The notes under the pieces were generated by a model that was not told where the DNA came from, did not search any database, and was given only the letters and a program-made list of their open reading frames with translations. Position numbers and translations under genes: made by a program. Below are positions 56,876 through 64,000 of a stretch of 64,000 bases of DNA, in pieces. Every line of letters begins with the position of its first letter. The stretch's first letter is position 1. Origin of the DNA: Gibbula magus (lineage: Eukaryota; Mollusca; Gastropoda; Trochida; Trochidae); NCBI GenBank assembly GCA_936450465.1, contig OW388305.1, forward strand, positions 41,802,687-41,866,686, given 5' to 3'.

Positions 56876-58479
56876 CAAAGTGGGCTTGAATTAAAGTGGA
56901 CATTTATTTGTAAAGGCCTTGATTGTTGTTATGGCAAAAGAAATATTGTGTTTGAAATGGGCCCTGATCATGAATATTTATAGTTATTTATCAATCATCA
57001 TACCATTTTAAACTTGAGATGATTTTAAGTTGTAATGTTTACAAAATTAGTTTTACCTGAAAAAGTATTTATAAATGATTATACGTAAGTAAATAAAGTC
57101 AAGTGTATTAGTTGTGTGATCATAGTAAGATCAATAATTAGAAAGTTTTAATTTTTTCAAGATATATTTTGAAATATGATTTTTTTTTTTAAATTTAAAA
57201 TATCCTACCCACATTCTAAGATCACAACTGTTTTCCTTGACTCGTTTTTTAAAAAATAATATTTGAATCATGCTTGACTCATTGTTATAAATTCAGTGTT
57301 TCAATCTTTTAAGTATTAATTAATCTTTATGCTCTTTTATGAATCATCAAGATTCTATTAGCTTTATTCATTACTAATTGTTAATATTAATGAACTGATA
57401 TATGCTTCTTGTATGTCATAAAATTCTTGCACATTTAGTAGTAAAGTTGCAATTGCTTGAATAGGACATGGAAGTATGTGCAAGATTATTAACAGCAAGT
57501 TTTCACTCTTTGTGTATTATATAAAATTATGAAGCATTTCACATTGTTTTGTATAAAGCTTTTTGCGCTTTGAAAATAACATATAATTCAAATAACACAT
57601 CTAACTTCTCTTCAAGCTCTATGAATACACAAATTTAATTAATATCATGATTTTGTTAATATTATATGCAAAAATTGCAGATGTGCATGTTTACAAGATA
57701 GTTAATTTTAGTCAAAGATTATCGTTAGTTAAAATATTGTGTATTAATTATAAAATTACCAAGTCATCATCAGATGCATGTTCCTCCCAACCGTGAGCAC
57801 CAGTCATCAATAAATATACTTCCATATCCTTCTAATTCACAGATTTATCAACTCATCATTAGCGAATATCAACTAAACTCCTATTTATACCTACTCCAAT
57901 ATATTTATGTACTTATCATTACATACAAGAGTCAAACTAACGCAACCCACGCGAGAAGGAGAATAATTAGACACACATATACTTAAACATTTATATAAGT
58001 AATATATAAGGTGATAGATAGTGGATAGTTGACATATCACTTCTAGCAATATTCTAATATTGCAAATAGTTTTGAACTTTTAAATACATATACGGTTATG
58101 ACATTTGGTCACGGGTTAGTGAATTTGAATATTTGTCATACAGACATTAAATTAAATATGTCACTGGCATTTCATATTTTATGCATAATTTTAGTTTGGA
58201 GTTAATTACACAAATTTGTGTAAGTACAAGTCATCTTTACTCAAGGTCATCAAAAAAAAATAGTTTATTAGTATATTGTTCTTATATTCTGATATAATTG
58301 TTAGAATTACCAATTTATAGAATTTGATTTTATATCTCAAATTAAGAAATATTTTATACTCTTTAAGAAAAGAGCATCCAATTAAACCGGCAACAAAATA
58401 GTATAAACTGTTCACTATCATTATCAGATATATGAACAAATATTTCTACCATATGTTGTATCTGAATATTTTAGTATTC
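56876..58479. other. intronic or 3'-flanking AT-rich stretch
   Basis: No exon or repeat seen. Confidence 0.4.
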
Positions 58480-58587
58480 TACTGCCTGACAAACTTAAAA
58501 TGATAACTATCCTGATTACAGGGCCTCTGTATTTATGAGGAATCCCTGAATCAGGGTAGTTATCATTTTCGATTTTGTCGGGCAGTA
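58480..58587. mobile_element. short foldback, TACTGCCYNACAAACTTAA family, copy 2
   Basis: Left TACTGCCTGACAAACTTAAA, right GATTTTGTCGGGCAGTA. Centre ATGATAACTATCCTGATTAC mirrored by CAGGGTAGTTATCAT, with GGGCCTCTGTATTTATGAGG. Confidence 0.88.
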
Positions 58588-58788
58588 TATATAGTATCCA
58601 GATTTAGATCGACTATAAGATACATTAGTGTAAGAGGGCCCAAGAAAATGAAGGCATATCATGCTAAGACACCTTAGCGAGAACAGGCCCATGGTTTTTG
58701 CCTATGTGTTTCTCCTTGTACGAGCTGCAAGCATACGTGTAATGCACGCACATAATATACTGCCATGCAACTCGCTGTTCAAGGTCAC

Positions 58789-59050
58789 AGGCGCCCGACC
58801 CTAAATATACATATAAATATACCTACCTGTATAACATATAAAGAAGGTACGACACTGTCCGCCATCTTGAATCCTGCCATAGGACCGGAAATGTTTAAAC
58901 TGGTTTTCTGGCTCAAATACGCCTTGTAACATTCGTAGACTCATTCCAAGTTTACATTTCCGGACCTAAGATGGCGGACGTTGTCAAACCTTCTAAATGT
59001 GTTATATTGGTTTGTAGGTATAGGTATATGTATATATGGGGCTGGCGCCT
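58789..59050. mobile_element. long foldback with GCGCC ends and CCGCCATCTTG core
   Basis: AGGCGCCCGACCCTAAATAT on the left and ATATATGGGGCTGGCGCCT on the right. Then CATATAAAGAAGGTACGACA and CTGTCCGCCATCTTG are mirrored by CAAGATGGCGGACGTTGT-like sequence and AAACCTTCTAAATGTG. The arms pair over most of 260 bp. Confidence 0.8.
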
Positions 59051-59227
59051 ATGTTCAAGGTGTAACTATGCAACTGTTTAGCCATCCGTGTTGATGGTCT
59101 GTCATCGCCAGTAGACTGTTTCTGTGTCTTTTAAATATTTCCAGACTCTCTAAATGTCTTTCATTGTTAGATAGAATTTTTAAGTGGTTGGATGATTAAA
59201 AGGGCAATTGAAAGTAGAGTACATAAG

Positions 59228-59352
59228 AAAAGAAGATTTTATTGTTAACGACTTCTTTATTGTGAAATACACGTTTTGCTTACATCAATTTGCTGAAAGA
59301 GTGAGATTATACTCTGTTCACAATAAAGAAGTTGTTATCCAGGAAAATCTCT
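59228..59352. repeat. foldback with ACTTCTTTATTGTGAA arm
   Basis: AACGACTTCTTTATTGTGAA on the left is mirrored by TTCACAATAAAGAAGTTGTT on the right, with a 60-bp centre. Its arm resembles the foldback arm at 20480 and a solitary arm at 37611. Confidence 0.75.
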
Positions 59353-59511
59353 TTTTCTCATGTTTGGATGATTGTATCATTATTTGGTGATCTGAGAGGA
59401 GGGGTTCAACGATTCCTTAGTACATCTCTCATCATTGGCAAAGATGGGGTTAAAGTGACTTTATGGAGAGGTACCTTTAAGATATCTTAGTGCTAAGATT
59501 GTTAAAGTGCC

Positions 59512-59855
59512 TTTAAAGGGGCAGTAGCACGTTTTTTCTCGTAAATAAGTCGATGAAATGTATTTGAAAAATAATGTCACCAATAGTATAATGACCTGCT
59601 CTCTTCAGAAATTCAAGTTGAAAATGAGTGTACATTGTTTGGGTAAAGCCATAGGAATCGTTTTGTAATTCGAAATAATAAATTGTGTTCACAATAAAAT
59701 GGCTGCCGTGCAATTTTTTTCTTTATACGTTCAGATAATTGGTTTGTGTAAGTTGTTTTACCATCTTAAGTTAATATAAATGACATAAACCATCATAATA
59801 AATGGAAAATTTCAAAAATTAAAATTTGCAAAAAATGTGCTACTGCCACTTTAAA
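59512..59855. mobile_element. MITE, TTAAAGGGGCAGTAGCACG family, copy 3
   Basis: Left TTTAAAGGGGCAGTAGCACG, right TGTGCTACTGCCACTTTAAA. The interior contains AAAATGGCTGCCGTGCAATT, as in copies 1 and 2. Confidence 0.92.
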
Positions 59856-60703
59856 GGACATTGCATGGACTAGAGTTATCTTATCCTTTTAAGAACTCTA
59901 TGGTATCTGCATTCTAAATCTGTGACAAATTTGAGAACATTAGAGAAATCTTTAACTCTAACTTAGGAGCTTTTGGTCACCTTATGAAAAAGATTTATCA
60001 ATGATTCATAAATTTGTTTTCTCAGAATTGATTTATTGTGAGATTTCTCATTTTTAAGTGGTGACATTTGCTTGTCAGGCAATTAATACATAAATTTGTC
60101 ATATTGTAAAATAAGTATGCAATTTTTTTCAAGTTTGATTGTTGCCTATTGGATTAAATTTTTGAATGTTATAACTTGTTAAGGATGATATTAATAAATG
60201 GCATGATACACAAATGGCTGAAGGATGTAATTGTTTTCCGAGTGATTTGTTTTGATATGAATGATATTTAAACCCAAGTTGTGGGTTACACGCGCTGTTT
60301 GTCCTTGGCCTCCACTCACAAAGCACTTAAGTGATCGCAATTCATTACAGTTCCTGTAATGTGGTGTTACAGAATGGTTACTTTTACCTTAGTTATTTTG
60401 TGAATGGAGGTCCTATTCTACTTGTTGCAATTGTTGAAAAATTTGTTACAAATAAGTTACTTAATTCATGAACTGAATGTGATAAATTTCCATGCTGCTC
60501 TTTAAACTTATATTTGTACCTGTTGATATGTTATCCACGTTTTTGTAACATATCTTTTAGCATCCTCAATAATTATCTGGGTATTTGTTCAACAATTTGC
60601 CACTGGTTCATGAAAGTATTATGGTTGAGCTAGATGATCTGATGAATTATCTCCCTTGGCTGGTCTTATCTAATAGTTAAGCCTACCAATCAAAAGATTT
60701 CTA
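59856..60703. other. AT-rich stretch, no gene seen
   Basis: No exon or repeat was recognised. Confidence 0.4.
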
Positions 60704-61012
60704 CACTGAGCAAAAAAAGTTTGATTGGATTTCTCCATATTTTAAATGTGTGTCATGAAAACAAGATTACGACTTGAGAACGTCATGAAAACCTAAGGAA
60801 AGGTCCTGATATAGTTGATATGGAATCTGATTCCAGTCATCATCAAGGGCGTTAGCAAGGTCATTTAGGGTTGTTGGTGACGCATGACATTTTGAAATAC
60901 AGCCTTGAAGCAGTGATGGTAGAAAGGGCTAAAATTGCCAAATTCCAACTTCGAAAAATTCTGTCAAAATAAACAAAAAAATCCAATGGTCCTTAACATT
61001 TTTTGCTCAGTA
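60704..61012. mobile_element. Tc1/mariner-like MITE with CACTGAGCAAAAAA ends
   Basis: Left CACTGAGCAAAAAAAGTTTG, right AACATTTTTTGCTCAGTA. TA stands at both outer edges, the target of Tc1/mariner elements. Inner words TTGATTGGATTTC and AAATCCAATGG are also inverse. About 310 bp, no transposase. Confidence 0.82.
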
Positions 61013-62009
61013 TATAATAACTTGATCACTTCAACTTGTTTGGTAAACCTTCAAATAGGCTTTAAATTGCAGACATATTTGTTCAGTAACTTAGGCTTTA
61101 GGCCCATAATACATACAATTTACAAAATAAAGCTAAATTTAGTAAAGTAAATACTATTTGATATAGACAATATCAGTTGAATGGATTGTCTGATTGGGAA
61201 TTGTGAAAGACATAAACAGACAAGGGAGATAATAACATTAAGGGCCTGGTTCATGAATGAATCTAGGGCTCTAGTGAAAATTTATCGGACATATACGCTC
61301 TAGAGATTAAGAGTATGAATGTCTATTACATAGTTGAAATATGATTATGATAAATATTCTATGTCACAATAATGCTTGAAAAAAATTCAAATTTATGTTT
61401 AGTTCGTTTTATTTTTTACTTACTGTCAAGGAAATATGTTTTTAATCATAATCTACCAATTTTCCAGTATAATTTCACAATATATTTATTTTTGGAATAT
61501 TATAATATTTTTCTTATATTTCATAACACATTTGTTAAAAACTTAATGTTTTGACTTTAGATTTATATTCTCTTGTTCTTTGTATTTGTTATCACTTTAA
61601 AATGACTTTTCACCTTTTATATACCTATATGCTTTGAATTTAATTATCATCCATCTTTTAAATTAGGTGCATAATAGGTTTCAAATACTTAAAACTATCA
61701 CATCGCTTTAAAAGAGGTAGAGTTATTGTAGAAAAGTGAAATTTGAAAATATGCTTGATTTTTTTTATTTATATGCACAATAGGTGATGTTTGTTTGAAG
61801 TTAAATGGATATGTATTTGGTCGTATAAATTTCTTGAGTATGTGATTATAGTTTAGTAGAGTATTGAAATGATATTTGTTTGAGGCAAGATGAATGCTCA
61901 TTATTTGTTTTGATTTAAATTTGACGATTTATTTTTGAAAGAGTTTTGTTCCAAATAATGTTGTGTAATTTAAAATATTTCCATTTTTAAACTTCATTTT
62001 CCCTTATAG
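61013..62009. other. AT-rich stretch before the candidate last exons
   Basis: No exon seen. Open frames at 61372 and 61698 resemble nothing known. Confidence 0.4.
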
Positions 62010-62165
62010 ATGGTGCTAGTTGATTTATGTATATTCTGCAATTCATTTCTAGAACTAAAGAATATACTTGCAAGTGACTTTTCTCAACATTATGCACTTC
62101 TTAAATTATTTGTAAACAGATGTACACTTTTAAAAATGTAAATAAAACTTGATAAAAATTATTTG
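62010..62165 (+). CDS. KCNAB: KCNAB candidate terminal exon 1 (short tail, then 3' UTR)
   Basis: Acceptor CATTTTCCCTTATAG. Joined to exon L in phase 2 it reads (AG)A TGG TGC TAG, so the protein would end ...KRETYRWC with the stop at 62017-62019. The Arg matches the family's DYR ending, and a polyadenylation signal follows at 62141-62146. Coding part is ten bases only, the rest is 3' UTR; the end is estimated from the signal. Alternatives are 62251 and 62665. Confidence 0.45.
62141..62146 (+). promoter_or_regulatory. polyadenylation signal AATAAA
   Basis: AATAAA about 120 bases after the stop at 62017, followed at about 62163 by a TTTGGTGTTATT GT-rich stretch. It would serve candidate terminal exon 1. 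AATAAA is frequent in AT-rich DNA, so its weight comes only from position. Confidence 0.45.
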
Positions 62166-62250
62166 GTGTTATTATTCTCATTGGTAATATCTTTTAATCA
62201 TAAAGGGTTGTACATTTTTTAAAACATTTTTTTCCAAATATTCTCCCTAG

Positions 62251-62353
62251 AGCAGAACTTTGCAGAAAGATATTTAGAACAATCCAAAGATGTTCATCTT
62301 TTGCCTTCAAGAAGAGAGTGCAAGAGACGTCAAGTCATCTCAGAAACAAATGA
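62251..62353 (+). CDS. KCNAB: KCNAB candidate terminal exon 2
   Basis: Acceptor AAATATTCTCCCTAG with a good pyrimidine tract. Joined in phase 2 to exon L it reads (R)AELCRKIFRTIQRCSSFAFK, then KRVQETSSHLRNK, ending at TGA 62351-62353. It restores Arg after Tyr, like the family's DYR. A basic tail of this length is not usual for Kv beta. Confidence 0.3.
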
Positions 62354-62664
62354 CCTTGAACAGATGATTTGACCTTCATCTCAATTCTGAACCAGAAGAA
62401 GTCATGAGGATTTCAGATTCTCAACAACAAAACTTCTTTCCCGATATATTTGAATTTACAACTTCCAACGAGATGTATGTATATTTTGACGGTTTATCTT
62501 GTGGGTTGACAACCAGAAAAGATGACCTCAAAAGATTTTTACAGAATTTTCAAGAAGACATCTTCCCCAACACTTTAGAAACTACTGACTAGATGTATTC
62601 ATATTGTGATGTTTTCTCTGAATGTGGGCGTGTCCCTGTCTAACTCGTAAACTCTCTACTTCAG

Positions 62665-62698
62665 TCGCCCAAGAGCCCGACAAGGTCCCCGGCGATAG
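62665..62698 (+). CDS. KCNAB: KCNAB candidate terminal exon 3
   Basis: Acceptor AACTCTCTACTTCAG, the best tract of the three, opening a locally GC-rich stretch (CCCAAGAGCCCGACAAGGTC) in AT-rich surroundings. Joined in phase 2 it reads (S)RPRARQGPRR and stops at TAG 62696-62698. In another frame the same stretch is open for about 66 codons (SPKSPTRSPAIALTRG...). A GTAAGA donor-like site lies at 62711, so it could also be an internal exon of something else. Confidence 0.28.
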
Positions 62699-64000
62699 CG
62701 TTAACTCGGGGTAAGATCTCAGCCAATCAGAGCACAGTCACTTTGGAGAAACAAGATACACAAAATATTGAATTTTATATCTGCGACCAAATATATTCAA
62801 ACACAAGAGAAAGACATTTTGATGCAAAAAATGTTAATTTGTTTAAAGCCAAATATACCAATAATCAAGCTTTGGGGAAACATTATTTTAGGGCATAAGG
62901 AATTTAAATACTGTAACCCTTTGTATAGTCATTTATATGGACAGATGAATACTAATACTAAACAAAATTTAATCTTCAAAATTATATTAATCAAAGATTT
63001 TGGTTTTGTTAACAGACCTAAGAAAATAATTTTGGATGTTAAAAGAAGTAAGCACTAACATCATATAAATAAATATGATATGGTAATGAATTAACAAAAA
63101 TGTTGGTTTGACAAATTTTGGGAAAACATGTTTCAAAAATATGCAAATATAATCATTTATAATATTTATAATACATTATGAGGAGCACAAGTTCATTTTA
63201 GCTTGCATGTTTTAAAAAATTATTTTTTGAAAATGTGTTCAGCATTTTTGTATCAATTTATTTCTGTATACAAATTATAAAAATTAGTCTTGGTACTCCA
63301 AAGTAGACAGATGTGTTTTTTCAGAGCTTATGGCATGGCCTTTCCTCCGATTTATTCCTTTACATTGCACATCAGGTTCTGATTATTTTGAAAATATATA
63401 CAATTTCTTATAGATTTATCTAGTTTGAAATTTTCCTTTCAAAATCACGAGAGCATGGAGATCTTGCCTTACTATATATTGTTGTGTATATTCTTTCTGT
63501 TTTTACCTTTTTGTCTCCATTTGGTATAGATTTATTATAATTTTTTTAGCTAGTTTATCATGTTATATATTATAAATATAATTTGATCATATAAAATATA
63601 TGGATAAATGTGAATTTGATCTATTTGGGTTGTTGAAGCTAAAACATTATTTAATGAAACATCAACAATGTAAATTTGTTTTGGTAAGTAAAAATAGATA
63701 GATTATTTTTTTAGGTTTCGGAAAGACATTATTTTATTATATTTTTATTATTTGAAATTTCATACAGATAATGAAGGAAAGAAGGGGGTGACTAAATTTA
63801 TAGAGTATTAAGTAAAAGAAGAATGTAAATGTTTGTCTCAGATGGGTTTATTAGTTTTATCAAATAATTTGGTGATGAAAAAGTTATAAATAAATTGTGT
63901 TTGTTAGTTTTTATCTTGTTTGTTAGCTTTTATCTGTCGTTTGAGAAAGTTTTGATATTCCTTTGTTTTTGATGATTAATAGTGTGTTTTCTTTCTGTTT
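62699..64000. other. 3'-flanking AT-rich stretch
   Basis: No further gene is recognised. A 96-codon frame at 62768-63058 is Lys/Ile/Asn-rich with no known motif; it may be 3' UTR of KCNAB. AATAAA words occur (for example 63068-63073). Confidence 0.4.

Noticed and set aside
62768..63058. 96-codon frame as a gene
   Set aside because: Lys/Ile/Asn-rich composition typical of AT-rich non-coding DNA, no motif, and position fits 3' UTR or flank.
1..64000. Intact autonomous transposon or integrated virus
   Set aside because: No frame with reverse transcriptase, integrase, transposase or capsid motifs was seen on either strand; all mobile elements appear non-autonomous.

Overview
The window is animal genomic DNA that is AT-rich, intron-rich and full of repeats. 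It holds most of one recognisable gene on the + strand: a voltage-gated potassium channel beta subunit (KCNAB / Hyperkinetic family, an aldo-keto reductase fold). Twelve exons between 16713 and 56426 were placed. All have AG/GT boundaries, all junction phases are compatible, and together they give 937 coding bases, about 312 residues. The reading runs from the GTWVTFGG segment near the start of the catalytic core to GNKPVYKRETY near the C-terminus. The variable N-terminus and the first core segment (normally about 50-70 residues) were not found and probably lie upstream of base 1. The last few residues lie beyond 56426, and three candidate terminal exons (62010, 62251, 62665) are given. The four aldo-keto reductase catalytic residues (D, Y, K, N) are all present.

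The KCNAB protein is recognisable but not vertebrate. With the small exons, long AT-rich introns and a tRNA-headed SINE with a CTCACC tail, this points to a marine invertebrate, most likely a lophotrochozoan such as a bivalve mollusc. That assignment is an inference and was not tested.

Layout: 1-2.3 kb has three weak minus-strand exon-like segments of unknown identity. 1.3-16.7 kb is non-coding, with SINE copies, a 44-bp minisatellite that is itself duplicated (7.3-8.75 kb), a 9-bp tandem array (9.4-10.3 kb) and a 1-kb CTCACC/CTCCT array that grows out of a SINE tail (10.96-12.0 kb). 16.7-45.3 kb holds eleven KCNAB exons separated by introns packed with miniature inverted-repeat elements, foldbacks and minisatellites. 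The 45.3-56.3 kb intron is similar. 56.4-64 kb contains the 3' region with alternative candidate last exons.

The most striking content beyond the channel gene is the mobile-element record. Several small element families have TTAAAGG-type ends. There are foldbacks inserted into foldbacks with readable target-site duplications, a perfect 45-bp-armed palindrome, an approximately 760-bp inverted-repeat element filled with TTCGT words, a tRNA-like unit held between inverted repeats, and a tandem triplication of an exon/intron junction in KCNAB. No long transposase, reverse transcriptase or other autonomous-element protein was seen. The long open frames at 9.3-10.2, 10.9-12.1 and 36.7-37.2 kb are translations of simple tandem repeats, not genes.
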